Of a DNA stretch of 55,215 nucleotides, positions 16,306-24,706 are shown one piece after another. The position numbers and the translations under genes were made by a program. The notes beneath the pieces are model-generated. The model saw nothing but the letters and a program-made list of their open reading frames with translations, was not told the DNA's origin and did not search any database. How positions within the stretch are numbered: position 1 is the stretch's first letter; every line of letters begins with the position of its first letter. The stretch is from an uncultured Blautia sp. (GTDB lineage: Bacteria; Bacillota; Clostridia; Lachnospirales; Lachnospiraceae): positions 1 to 55,215 of the forward strand of contig UQJE01000006.1 of the NCBI GenBank assembly GCA_900541345.1, given 5' to 3'.

Positions 16306-16869
16306 ATGCCAAATATCACAAAAGAAGCTCTGGAAGCTTCCTTAAAAAAATTTCTTCTCAAAAAACCCCTTGATAAAATCACAATAAACGACCTGACAAC
16401 AGACTGCGGTATCAGCCGCATGACTTTTTATTATCACTTTAAGGATATTTACGACCTGGTAGAATGGTCATGTCTGGAAGATGCAAAAAAAGCCCTACAG
16501 GGAAAAAAGACATACGCTACATGGCAGGAGGGAATTTCACAGATATTTGAAGTTGTTCTGGAAAACAAGCCTTTTATTTTAAATGCTTACCGCTCCATCA
16601 GCAGAGAACAGATTGAAAATTATCTGTTTTCTCTGACACGCTCTCTTATTATGGGAGTTGTAGAAGAACAGTCAAAAGGATTTTCTATTACAGAAGAACA
16701 AAAAACCTTCATAGCAGACTTTTATAAGTACAGCTTTGTGGGAATCATGCTTGACTGGATCAAACAGGGGATGAAAGAAGATTATCACGAAATTGTCCAC
16801 AATATTATTATAACCATTCACGGCAGCGTCGGAAACTCCATAAAAAACTTTACAAATCCGGCTCTTTGA
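16306..16869 (+). CDS. TetR/AcrR-family transcriptional regulator (DhaS-like), upstream of oleate hydratase
   Basis: DNA-binding repressor candidate of 187 residues. The N-terminal helix-turn-helix is clear (LDKITINDLTTDCGISRMTFYYHFKDIYDL, a typical TetR recognition helix with FYYHF). The C-terminal all-helical part (YRSISREQIENYL, FVGIMLDWIKQGM) is of the DhaS/TetR C-terminal type. It stands 111 bases upstream of the oleate hydratase gene on the same strand. An inverted repeat TCCTGTT/AACAGGA overlaps the next promoter and is a possible operator. A paralogue with the same architecture lies at 37650. Regulation of ohyA is inferred from position only. Confidence 0.88.
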   Translation: MPNITKEALEASLKKFLLKKPLDKITINDLTTDCGISRMTFYYHFKDIYDLVEWSCLEDAKKALQGKKTYATWQEGISQIFEVVLENKPFILNAYRSISREQIENYLFSLTRSLIMGVVEEQSKGFSITEEQKTFIADFYKYSFVGIMLDWIKQGMKEDYHEIVHNIIITIHGSVGNSIKNFTNPAL

Positions 16870-16885
16870 TAAATTTTTTATCATA

Positions 16886-16930
16886 TCCTGTTCTTTGTAA
16901 ATTGTAAAAAACCAAAACAGGACATACTAT
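16886..16930 (+). promoter_or_regulatory. ohyA promoter with a possible TetR operator
   Basis: TTGTAA (16902-16907), 17-bp spacer, TACTAT (16925-16930). The -35 and spacer are bracketed by TCCTGTT (16886-16892) and AACAGGA (16916-16922), a perfect 7-bp inverted repeat that could bind the upstream TetR protein. Confidence 0.5.
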
Positions 16931-16980
16931 AGACATCAGAAAAACAAATATCTAAGCATTTTTGAAAGGTGGTTTTTTAC

Positions 16981-18951
16981 ATGGCAAAGAAAAAATTAAA
17001 TCTCGGCGTTGTATCAGCTGTCGCAGCAGGCGCCGGAGCTACTGCATACCTTATGAAAAAATCAAAAGAGACAAAAGAGACCGAAATGAAAAGAACAGTC
17101 GCAGCCAATAAAAATTACAGAAATACAGAACGTGGAAAAAACGCAAAAAACAGCAGAGGCATCTACTACAGCAACGGAAATTATGAAGCTTTTGCCCGCC
17201 CGGAAAAACCGGAAGGCGTGGAAAATAAAAACGCCTACATTGTAGGAAGCGGTCTTGCTTCCCTGGCAGCTGCCTGCTTCCTTGTTCGTGACGGACAGAT
17301 GCCCGGCTCTCAAATCCACATTCTGGAAGCAATGGACATTGCCGGCGGCGCCTGCGACGGTATCTATGATGCCACACGTGGATATATCATGCGCGGCGGA
17401 AGAGAAATGGAAAACCATTTTGAATGTCTCTGGGATTTATTCCACAGCATTCCTTCTCTTGAAAAACCGGGCGCATCTGTTCTCGATGAATTTTACTGGC
17501 TGAATAAACACGATCCCAACTACTCTCTTTGCAGAGCTACTGTGAACAGAGGAGAAGATGCTCATACAGACGGCAAATTCAACTTAAGTCAGAAGGGCTG
17601 CATGGAAATCATGAAGCTTTTCCTCACAAAAGACGAAGATCTTTACGACAAAACAATCGAGGACGTTTTTGATGACGAAGTATTTAACTCCACCTTCTGG
17701 CTGTACTGGAGAACTATGTTCGCTTTCGAAAACTGGCACAGCGCTCTTGAGATGAAGCTTTACTTCCAGCGCTTTATTCATCATATTGCAGGCCTTCCTG
17801 ATTTCAGCGCTCTGAAATTCACAAAATATAATCAGTATGAATCTCTGATTCTTCCAATGCAGAAATATCTGGAAGCGGCAGGCGTTGACTTCCGTTTCAA
17901 CACAGAAGTCACAAATGTTGTCTTTGAATTCAAGGACGGCAAAAAAATCGCCTCTGCCATCGAATGTAAAGTAAATGGAAAAGAAGAAGGCATTCTTCTC
18001 ACGGAAAACGACCTTGTATTTGTCACAAACGGAAGCTGTACAGAGGGTACCATTTACGGTGACCAGAACCATGCCCCAAACGGCGATGCAGAAGTGCGTA
18101 CAAGCGGATGCTGGAATCTCTGGAAAAATATCGCAAAACAGGATCCCTCTTTTGGACATCCGGAAAAATTCTGCTCCGATATTTCAAAAACAAACTGGGA
18201 ATCTGCCACTATTACAACTTTGGATGAAAAAATCATTCCATATATTACTAATATCTGCAAACGTGACCCGAGAAGCGGCAATGTGGTAACCGGCGGTATT
18301 GTAAGCTGTCGCGACTCCAAGTGGCTGTTAAGCTGGACAATTAATCGTCAGGGACAGTTTAAAGAACAGGATCCTGAAAAAGTCTGCGTATGGGTATACG
18401 GTCTTTTCACAGATGTTCCGGGCGATTATGTAAAGAAACCGATGAAAGACTGTACCGGAAAAGAAATCACAGAAGAATGGCTTTATCATATCGGTGTCCC
18501 TGTGGAACAAATTCCGGAGCTTGCAGAAAACAGCGCTGTCTGCGTTCCTACCATGATGCCGTATATTACTGCATTCTTTATGCCTCGCACAAAGGGAGAC
18601 AGACCGGCTGTCATTCCTGACGGCTGCGTAAACTTTGCATTCCTGGGACAGTTTGCTGACACACCGAGAGATACTGTATTTACAACAGAATATTCTGTAA
18701 GAACAGCTATGGAGGCTGTATACGGACTTTTAGGCGTTGACAGAGGCGTTCCTGAAGTATGGGGCAGTGTCTACGATATACGTGACCTTCTCGACAGCAC
18801 GGTGAAGCTTATGGACGGAAAATCACCTCTGGAAATCCAGCTTCCGGGACCATTAAACGGACTGAAAAAACCGCTCCTTCGCATTATAAAAGGAACGGTT
18901 ATTGAAAAAGTCCTCCGGGACCACGATGTTTTAAAAGACTACATGCTTTAA
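16981..18951 (+). CDS. ohyA: Oleate hydratase (FAD-dependent, myosin-cross-reactive-antigen family)
   Basis: Adds water to the cis-9 double bond of unsaturated fatty acids such as oleate to give 10-hydroxy fatty acids; often linked to detoxification of host or dietary fatty acids. The FAD-binding GSGLASLAAACFLVRDG is at about residues 88-105, followed by ILEAMDIAGGACDG, YIMRGGREMENHFEC and the long conserved body through PRDTVFTTEYSVRTAMEAVYGLL. The start at 16981 follows AAGGTGG at 8 bases. Many family members begin close to the YYSNGNYEAFARP block, which lies here at about residue 61. This protein has an extra N-terminus with a hydrophobic Ala/Gly helix (about 6-24) and a very basic linker, possibly a membrane anchor. 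A TetR gene precedes it; an exceptionally stable terminator follows, inside the opposing gene. Confidence 0.95.
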   Translation: MAKKKLNLGVVSAVAAGAGATAYLMKKSKETKETEMKRTVAANKNYRNTERGKNAKNSRGIYYSNGNYEAFARPEKPEGVENKNAYIVGSGLASLAAACFLVRDGQMPGSQIHILEAMDIAGGACDGIYDATRGYIMRGGREMENHFECLWDLFHSIPSLEKPGASVLDEFYWLNKHDPNYSLCRATVNRGEDAHTDGKFNLSQKGCMEIMKLFLTKDEDLYDKTIEDVFDDEVFNSTFWLYWRTMFAFENWHSALEMKLYFQRFIHHIAGLPDFSALKFTKYNQYESLILPMQKYLEAAGVDFRFNTEVTNVVFEFKDGKKIASAIECKVNGKEEGILLTENDLVFVTNGSCTEGTIYGDQNHAPNGDAEVRTSGCWNLWKNIAKQDPSFGHPEKFCSDISKTNWESATITTLDEKIIPYITNICKRDPRSGNVVTGGIVSCRDSKWLLSWTINRQGQFKEQDPEKVCVWVYGLFTDVPGDYVKKPMKDCTGKEITEEWLYHIGVPVEQIPELAENSAVCVPTMMPYITAFFMPRTKGDRPAVIPDGCVNFAFLGQFADTPRDTVFTTEYSVRTAMEAVYGLLGVDRGVPEVWGSVYDIRDLLDSTVKLMDGKSPLEIQLPGPLNGLKKPLLRIIKGTVIEKVLRDHDVLKDYML

Positions 18952-18953
18952 TT

Positions 18954-19190
18954 TCATAACTCCAGCGTATACATGGAAGACCATCGGATATGATGGTCTT
19001 CCATGCTTTTTTCTATGCGCTCTTCTTCATCCGGCGTTGTTTTCCAGGCAAGCCCGCAGCCTGCGCTGATTTCTCCCGGTAAAGGAATCAGTCTTCCGGG
19101 AATTTCATATTTTTCGCAGAAACTTTCCATTGCCATTGCCTCTGCGGTTGTATCAAAGGTAATCACTAGCGCTGGTTTCTTCTGTCTCAT
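18954..19190 (-). CDS. DUF3343 putative Se/S carrier-like protein
   Basis: Small cytoplasmic protein of 78 residues. The layout fits DUF3343, members of which often accompany YedF and SelD: a start LVITFDTTAEAMAMES, a middle CEKYEIPGRLIPLPGEISAGCGLAW and a final short helix. The CGLAW cysteine and the N-terminal strand-helix resemble small sulfur- or selenium-relay proteins. It overlaps the upstream desulfurase gene by 4 bases, and its 3' end contains the ohyA terminator hairpin (residues MEDHH...WSSM), so the C-terminal residues are partly constrained by RNA structure. Role in selenium metabolism is inferred from the cluster. Confidence 0.8.
   Translation of the reverse strand: MRQKKPALVITFDTTAEAMAMESFCEKYEIPGRLIPLPGEISAGCGLAWKTTPDEEERIEKSMEDHHIRWSSMYTLEL
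18972..19012 (+). terminator. Strong ohyA terminator embedded in the opposing DUF3343 gene
   Basis: CATGGAAGACCATC (18972-18985) pairs perfectly over 14 bp with GATGGTCTTCCATG (18992-19005) around GGATAT, then CTTTTTT. The whole hairpin is also codons of the DUF3343 gene on the minus strand. Confidence 0.88.
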
Positions 19191-20344
19191 ACTTCGTCCC
19201 TCCCATACTCTCTTAAAGCTGCTGCCGCAACATCTATTTCCTGCTCCGTATTGTAATGGGAAAAACTGAATCTGACTGCACCCTGGCGTACCGTTCCCAG
19301 CGCCTTGTGAAGAAGCGGAGCACAGTGCGCTCCCGGACGGACTGCAATTTCATAATCCTCCCACAGCCAGTCGCTAACCTCGCCGGAATCCAGCTTTCCA
19401 ATATTCAAAGCCACAATTCCCACACGGCTTTCCGGATTCGGATTTCCATAAACAGTAACACCGGGAATCTCTCTGACCTGCTCTTCAAATCTTTTCCACA
19501 GACGCATTTCTTTTTCCCGTATGTTTTCCACAGTTTCCTCTTTAATATACTCAAGTGCCGCTTTCAGCCCTGCAATTCCATGTACATTTAATGTCCCCGC
19601 CTCTAATGCCGTGGGCATTTTTCGTGGATGCTCTTCCAAAAAGCTCTGAACACCGCTCCCTCCTACTTTAAGAGGCGAAAGTTCAAGTCCTTCACGGACA
19701 TAAATTCCTCCCGTCCCCTGTGGTCCAAGAAGCCCTTTATGCCCTGTAAAACAAAGAACATCTATCCCCTGCTCTTCCACCTGAATCGGCAGCACTCCTG
19801 CTGTCTGAGAAGCGTCCACAATAAGAAGAAGCCCCCTCTTTTTTGCAAAAGAAGAAACTCTTTTTAAATCTGTAATATTTCCTGTTACATTAGAAGCATT
19901 TGTGATTACAATAGCCTTTGTATTTTCTTTACAGGAATTTTCCAGAAAATCATAATCGATACGTCCTTCATTTTCTGGAAATCTTTTATCAAAAGGCACG
20001 ATTGTAAGCTCCACACCTTCTTTCTCTTTTCTGTAAAGAGGACGAAGAACGGAATTGTGTTCACAGACTGTAGTAATCACATGATCTCCTTTATGAAACA
20101 ACCCGTTAATGGCAATATTTAAGCTCTCTGTTGCATTACAGGTAAAGGCAATCTGTTCCGGATGAGAAGTTCCTAAAAGCTCTGCCAGAAGCTCTCTTGT
20201 TCTATAAACAATCCGGGCAGCTTGAAGAGTTGCACCATGAGCACCTCTCCCGGCATTTCCCACGGAAGAAATTGCTTTTGCTACTGCCTCTGCCACTTCC
20301 GGCGGTTTTCTCCCCGTTGTCGCAGCATTATCTAAATAAATCAT
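19187..20344 (-). CDS. Cysteine desulfurase-family protein (class V aminotransferase, selenium-associated type)
   Basis: Pyridoxal-phosphate enzyme of 385 residues that probably mobilises sulfur or selenium from (seleno)cysteine. Lys203 in CFTGHKGLLGPQG is the predicted cofactor lysine. Upstream landmarks are LDNAATT, FTCNATESLNIAING, the TTVCEHNSVLRP histidine region and LLIVDASQTAGV. Near the C-terminus RPGAHCAPLLHKALGT carries the SufS-like active cysteine. The set yedF / this subfamily (EF2568-type) / DUF3343 is known from comparative genomics as an accompaniment of selenium-dependent molybdenum hydroxylases. Both flanking genes overlap it by 4 bases. Confidence 0.88.
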   Translation of the reverse strand: MIYLDNAATTGRKPPEVAEAVAKAISSVGNAGRGAHGATLQAARIVYRTRELLAELLGTSHPEQIAFTCNATESLNIAINGLFHKGDHVITTVCEHNSVLRPLYRKEKEGVELTIVPFDKRFPENEGRIDYDFLENSCKENTKAIVITNASNVTGNITDLKRVSSFAKKRGLLLIVDASQTAGVLPIQVEEQGIDVLCFTGHKGLLGPQGTGGIYVREGLELSPLKVGGSGVQSFLEEHPRKMPTALEAGTLNVHGIAGLKAALEYIKEETVENIREKEMRLWKRFEEQVREIPGVTVYGNPNPESRVGIVALNIGKLDSGEVSDWLWEDYEIAVRPGAHCAPLLHKALGTVRQGAVRFSFSHYNTEQEIDVAAAALREYGRDEV

Positions 20345-20967
20345 GGTTTTACAATCAGTCCTGCCTGTGTCATCTTTTCCGCTATCACATACATATTGGT
20401 CACTTCTCCAACCTGAAGCTTATCAGAAATCCCATAAAAATTCAGGCATGTCCCACAGGTAAGAATTTCAACGCCCTGCGCTGCAAGAGATTTTAAATCT
20501 TCCAATGCCGGAGAACCCTCACAAGTAAGAGCTGCTCCTCCATTATAAAATAACATGGTTTTTGGCAATGACTCCTGCTGATTTAAGGCATAGATAAATC
20601 CCTTCATTAATGTTTTTCCGAGCTCCTCGCTGCCTTCTCCCATTTTATCAGAAGCGATTACGACTACCACATTTCTTCTGCTGTCCGGCACACACGCCGC
20701 CACATCTGCCTCAAAAGCAGGTAGTTCATGAGCTGTTTTATCATTTCCGTCTCCTACTGTAAAGGTAACCTTGTATCTGTTTTCTTTCAACTTTTCTGAT
20801 TTCACTGCACATCCTCTGTTATTGCCAAGTTTCATTAAATTCTGCACAGCAATTTCATTATCTACTACAGTTTCTACTGTTCCAAAACCATTTAATTCAT
20901 TCAGAGCCTTCTGTGTTTTTACTACCGGAATCGGGCAGGCGTCACCCACTGCATTTACTTTGATCAT
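20341..20967 (-). CDS. yedF: YedF-type sulfurtransferase-like selenium metabolism protein
   Basis: Two-domain protein of 208 residues. The N-terminal TusA/SirA domain has the signature GDACPIPVVKTQKAL (Cys11). The C-terminal DsrE-like domain has VVVIASDKMGEGSEELG, LPKTMLFYNGGAALTCEGS and an ILTCGTCLNFYGI cysteine pair. The start at 20967 is preferred over the in-frame ATG at 21027 because AGGAGGGA precedes it by 6 bases and the TusA domain then starts at once. It heads the yedF-desulfurase-DUF3343 operon, with 4-base overlaps. No selD, molybdenum hydroxylase or selenocysteine gene lies in the window. Confidence 0.9.
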   Translation of the reverse strand: MIKVNAVGDACPIPVVKTQKALNELNGFGTVETVVDNEIAVQNLMKLGNNRGCAVKSEKLKENRYKVTFTVGDGNDKTAHELPAFEADVAACVPDSRRNVVVVIASDKMGEGSEELGKTLMKGFIYALNQQESLPKTMLFYNGGAALTCEGSPALEDLKSLAAQGVEILTCGTCLNFYGISDKLQVGEVTNMYVIAEKMTQAGLIVKP

Positions 20968-21010
20968 ATCTATCCCTCCTGATAAAATATATAAATAAAC
21001 TATACCAAAA

Positions 21011-21039
21011 AATCCCCGAACATTCAATGTCCGGGGATT
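21011..21039 (-). terminator. Terminator of the carboxylesterase gene
   Basis: On the minus strand AATCCCCGGACAT faces ATGTTCGGGGATT and is followed by TTTTGG, 13 bases after the esterase stop. It sits just upstream of yedF and isolates it. Confidence 0.82.
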
Positions 21040-21052
21040 TCCTCTATAAATC

Positions 21053-22759
21053 TTACTTTAACCCAAATTCTTTTTTTGCTGCTTCCTGCTGGAACTTATC
21101 TCTTTCCGGATAAGCGGTATTTACTGTGCTCTCAGATTTTCCTTCATGCCACCACATAAAAGAGCCGCTGTTTTCTTCCGTACATGTTTCCCATTCTGCA
21201 AGGCCTTCTCCATTTGGATTGCCTGTTTTTACAAAATTGGCAATATAAGAAGACATCTCATCTGCAAGCGCATGATCAGCTTCTGTCCACTGTCTCTGTC
21301 CTTCTACATCCCTCATAGAATTAAATGTATACCAGAGCTCAGAAGAATGGAAAGAACCATAAAAATCTTCATCTCTATCCACATCCTTATGAGGAGGCAG
21401 ATTCTGATTAAAATAATATACATAAATATCAGAATCACTGCTCTTACTTACTTCTTCTGCGGAAACTACATATTTAGCAAAAGAAGCATCGCTTCTTGAA
21501 CGCAGATATGTACGATATGCATCCTCTTCTGTTTCCGCACTGTACGCTTCCTCGTATCCTTCTCCGTATTTTTCTTTCATAGAAGCATCAAACTCTTCCG
21601 GCGTCATAGTCCCTGCCGGATCTCCTGTAAGAGAAGTCTGTTCATCGGAAGTTCCGCCCATCATAATATTAATATCATCCAGTGCGCCTTCTCTTGAAAG
21701 ATCTACGGACTCTTCTGTAAATACATAATCGTCAATTACAAATTTAGAGCTTGCCTTTGTAATCGCATCGTATAAAGTAAGTGTATCATCTTCTGCAGAT
21801 TTTGTATCCATGTAGTACTGCGCGTCATGGGAACGGAGCTCTTCTACCAACTCTTCCGATGTTGTCTCCTCAGGAAGTCCCATAGCTTTTTTCACAGTTG
21901 CTTCTGCTTCTGTCTGAACGGTTTCCATATCTTCAAAAACAGGCGTTCCTTCCTGAGAAAGAAGTCCGGAAAAACCACTTTGAATAATTGCATTCTGGAA
22001 TAATCCTTCTGCAAGAGGCGTACGAAGGAGCGCTGTTACATTCTTTGCACCTGCTGACTGGCCGGAAATAGTTACCTTGCCCGGATCTCCTCCAAACTCT
22101 CCAATATTTTTCTGTACCCACTCTAATCCTTTAATCAAATCCAGTATCGCATAATTTCCTGAACTGCCATTTTCATTTTCTGCTGATAATCCCGGAAGCG
22201 TCAAAAATCCGTACATACTGAGACGATACTGTATACTTACAACAACAATACCTTTTTCTGCTAATTTGGACGCATTAAATTCCATTTCCGACGCATGTCC
22301 GTGGTTATTTCCGCCTCCATGAACATATACAAGAACCGGCAGCTTCTCTTCTTTCGATTTTGCCGGCGTATATACATTTAAGTTTAAACCTTTTTCGCTT
22401 ATTGGAGGATTATAGGAATCATCAAAATAAAACTCATCCCCCCAGAATCCGCCTACCGGATTTAATTCTGCCGCACTTTTCTGCATTGCCTGATCCCCCC
22501 AGGTATCGCAGACTTTTACATCATCCCAGCTTTCCACATCCTGTGGAGCCTTCCAGCGGTTTTCTCCTGAAGTATCTGCTGCATACGGAATTCCCTTAAA
22601 TACCTGTACCCCTTCGGTATCGGAAGGTACTCCCTGCACCTGTCCTCCTTCTATTGTAATCGCTTCTGCTGCCTCTGCAAAAACTGCTGTACTCCCTGCT
22701 GACGTTGCTGCCAGAAGAGCCGCTATCCCCAATGCCAAAATACGTTTTTTGTTGCCCAT
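21053..22759 (-). CDS. Secreted type B carboxylesterase
   Basis: Alpha/beta-hydrolase of 568 residues with a signal peptide (ILALGIAALLAATSAGSTAVFAEA). The esterase family blocks are AFAEAAEAI...VQGVPSDTEGVQVFKGIPYA, LPVLVYVHGGGNNHGHAS (oxyanion hole), GDPGKVTISGQSAGA (nucleophile Ser in GxSxG) and GSFHSSELWYTF (catalytic His). The acid residue is probably the Glu or Asp near NIMMGGTSDEQTS. Substrate is unknown; diet- or host-derived ester bonds are plausible because the protein is exported. It is followed by its own terminator and preceded, in the same direction, by a two-component system 145 bases upstream. Confidence 0.92.
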   Translation of the reverse strand: MGNKKRILALGIAALLAATSAGSTAVFAEAAEAITIEGGQVQGVPSDTEGVQVFKGIPYAADTSGENRWKAPQDVESWDDVKVCDTWGDQAMQKSAAELNPVGGFWGDEFYFDDSYNPPISEKGLNLNVYTPAKSKEEKLPVLVYVHGGGNNHGHASEMEFNASKLAEKGIVVVSIQYRLSMYGFLTLPGLSAENENGSSGNYAILDLIKGLEWVQKNIGEFGGDPGKVTISGQSAGAKNVTALLRTPLAEGLFQNAIIQSGFSGLLSQEGTPVFEDMETVQTEAEATVKKAMGLPEETTSEELVEELRSHDAQYYMDTKSAEDDTLTLYDAITKASSKFVIDDYVFTEESVDLSREGALDDINIMMGGTSDEQTSLTGDPAGTMTPEEFDASMKEKYGEGYEEAYSAETEEDAYRTYLRSRSDASFAKYVVSAEEVSKSSDSDIYVYYFNQNLPPHKDVDRDEDFYGSFHSSELWYTFNSMRDVEGQRQWTEADHALADEMSSYIANFVKTGNPNGEGLAEWETCTEENSGSFMWWHEGKSESTVNTAYPERDKFQQEAAKKEFGLK

Positions 22760-22904
22760 AAAAATTCCTCCTTTTCCAGTAAATTCTATAAATTCAGCAT
22801 AACAAAGAAAAGAGATATTAACTATGGCAAAATATCAAAACCAGTAGCAAATATCCCCTGTCTTTATAATAAAAAACCAAACTTCTCAAAAAATTTCCAA
22901 GAAT

Positions 22905-24704
22905 TTAACTTAATCTTTCCGGAAATGAAAAATTAATATATAATCCGCCTGTTTCTATGCCTTTTGCAAAAAGCTCATACTGATTTCCAAACAGATATGC
23001 CATACGTATTCTTATATTATAAATTCCAATATGCTCTCCATCCGGATTATTTCTTGGCTCTTCATAAAAATATTCCTGAATTTTCTCAGAGTCCATACCG
23101 ATCCCATTGTCCCACACTTCTGTTTCGATTCTCTTACCGCTCCGCCGTATATGGATATGTATTTCACCCGGTATAAACTTTCCGTTTTTATCTCGGTTCA
23201 GAAGAATTCCATGTTTAATAGAATTTTCCACAAGCGGCTGAAGCATATTTTTAGGATATAATAAATCCTCACATCCCTCTTCTACCGTAAAAAACATGGT
23301 AAGCTCATTGCTGCAAAGATAACGCTGAATCGTAATATAGTTTTCCATCTGCTGCTTTTCCTTTTTCAGCGTATCAAATGCCTGAAGCCCGCTGCTCTTC
23401 AACCGATCCTTCAGCATCCCGATCAGTGCTCTGTTCAATATCATAATATCATCCGTCTGATTCAGCTCCGCCAGATATGTAATTGTATACAGTGTGTTAT
23501 AAATAAAATGCGGATCAATCTGAGACACCATCAGACTGTACTCTATCTGTTTCTTTGTTTCTTCCTGATTTTTCAGCTTATCCATCATTTTATAAAATGT
23601 ATCCGCCAGAATCCCCACTTCATCCTGACTCTGGATTTTAGGCAAAATCGGATGTTCATAATCCCGTATATTCTTCATCTGCCCTGCCAGAAGCTCCAGC
23701 TTATAAAAGCTGCGCCTTAAAATCAGAACAATTAAAAACAGAAGAAGCACTGCAAAAGAGATAAGAATAAATGAAAAACAATGAATCCAGTTTTGATAAG
23801 GCTGTAAAAAATTCTTCTTTGACAAAGCTGCTGCAATTTTAAGCTGCTCTATCTTATAGGAACTGCGTATTCCGATTATAACACCTCTGTCTGCTTCCAG
23901 AATTTTTACGGTATTCTGATTTTCACTGAATAATTTTTTTCTGTCAGACAGAGGAATCTTCTCTATCACGCTCTGACTTTTATTTTTGAACAAAATTTCA
24001 TCCTTATATCCAATCAGCGTATAATCTCTGATCCCATCTTCTCTGAAATCTGAAAAAACCGCACGAAAATCCGAAAATGGCTCTATAAGAAAGAGTAAAA
24101 CCTCATGACCCTCTAATTCTTTTTTTATAACAAGAGAAATAAATTCCTCTGTCTTTTCTGTTTTCTCAAAAACAGGCGAATAACATCTGATAAGCTCTCC
24201 CGGGTATTCCTCTTCTATTTCTTTCATTTTCTCTTTTAAATTTTTACACCATTCTGACTGAAAAAGAACCTCTTTATAATCTTCCATTCCCTCTCTGCAT
24301 GCAGACAGCTTCGAATCCCAATCCGCCATGAGAACCGCATTTCTTGTCGACTTTATGGAACCTGGCTCTTTCTTTCCAAGCTTTTCTTCTTTCAAAAGTT
24401 CCTGAAGCTTTCTGTTTTCTCCTTTTTCTGCCAGCACAACAACCTCTTCCTTAAAATCAGAGTCTCTGAAAAATCTTAATAAGTACTGACAATTCTGATG
24501 AAGAAGGTAACTTGTCCTGGCAGAAACAGATTCTGTCAGCACAGACAGATCCTGCTTCATTCTCGGATTTAAAAAATGATACAGAAGCTCCGGCATAAGA
24601 CAATTCACAGCTATGAGAAGAACAAGCGTCACACCGCAGATTGCAAAAAAACATTTTTTTATCAGCGTTAATTGCCGCAGTTTTTCTTTTAATTTCTTCC
24701 CCAT
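22905..24704 (-). CDS. YesM-type sensor histidine kinase
   Basis: Membrane sensor of 599 residues. The first transmembrane helix is at about 17-37 (CFFAICGVTLVLLIAVNCLM), an extracellular sensing region reaches ~300, and the second helix is near 310-332 (FSFILISFAVLLLFLIVLIL). A HAMP-like linker (ELLAGQMKNI, QDEVGILADTFYKMMDKL) precedes the His_kinase domain with phospho-acceptor His399 in QIDPHFIYNTLYTI. The ATPase domain has the N-box PLVENSIKHGIL and the G-box WDNGIGMD. This class usually senses extracellular carbohydrates or related ligands. It starts 2 bases after the response-regulator gene; the pair reads toward the esterase gene, a possible target. Confidence 0.93.
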   Translation of the reverse strand: MGKKLKEKLRQLTLIKKCFFAICGVTLVLLIAVNCLMPELLYHFLNPRMKQDLSVLTESVSARTSYLLHQNCQYLLRFFRDSDFKEEVVVLAEKGENRKLQELLKEEKLGKKEPGSIKSTRNAVLMADWDSKLSACREGMEDYKEVLFQSEWCKNLKEKMKEIEEEYPGELIRCYSPVFEKTEKTEEFISLVIKKELEGHEVLLFLIEPFSDFRAVFSDFREDGIRDYTLIGYKDEILFKNKSQSVIEKIPLSDRKKLFSENQNTVKILEADRGVIIGIRSSYKIEQLKIAAALSKKNFLQPYQNWIHCFSFILISFAVLLLFLIVLILRRSFYKLELLAGQMKNIRDYEHPILPKIQSQDEVGILADTFYKMMDKLKNQEETKKQIEYSLMVSQIDPHFIYNTLYTITYLAELNQTDDIMILNRALIGMLKDRLKSSGLQAFDTLKKEKQQMENYITIQRYLCSNELTMFFTVEEGCEDLLYPKNMLQPLVENSIKHGILLNRDKNGKFIPGEIHIHIRRSGKRIETEVWDNGIGMDSEKIQEYFYEEPRNNPDGEHIGIYNIRIRMAYLFGNQYELFAKGIETGGLYINFSFPERLS

Positions 24705-24706
24705 CC

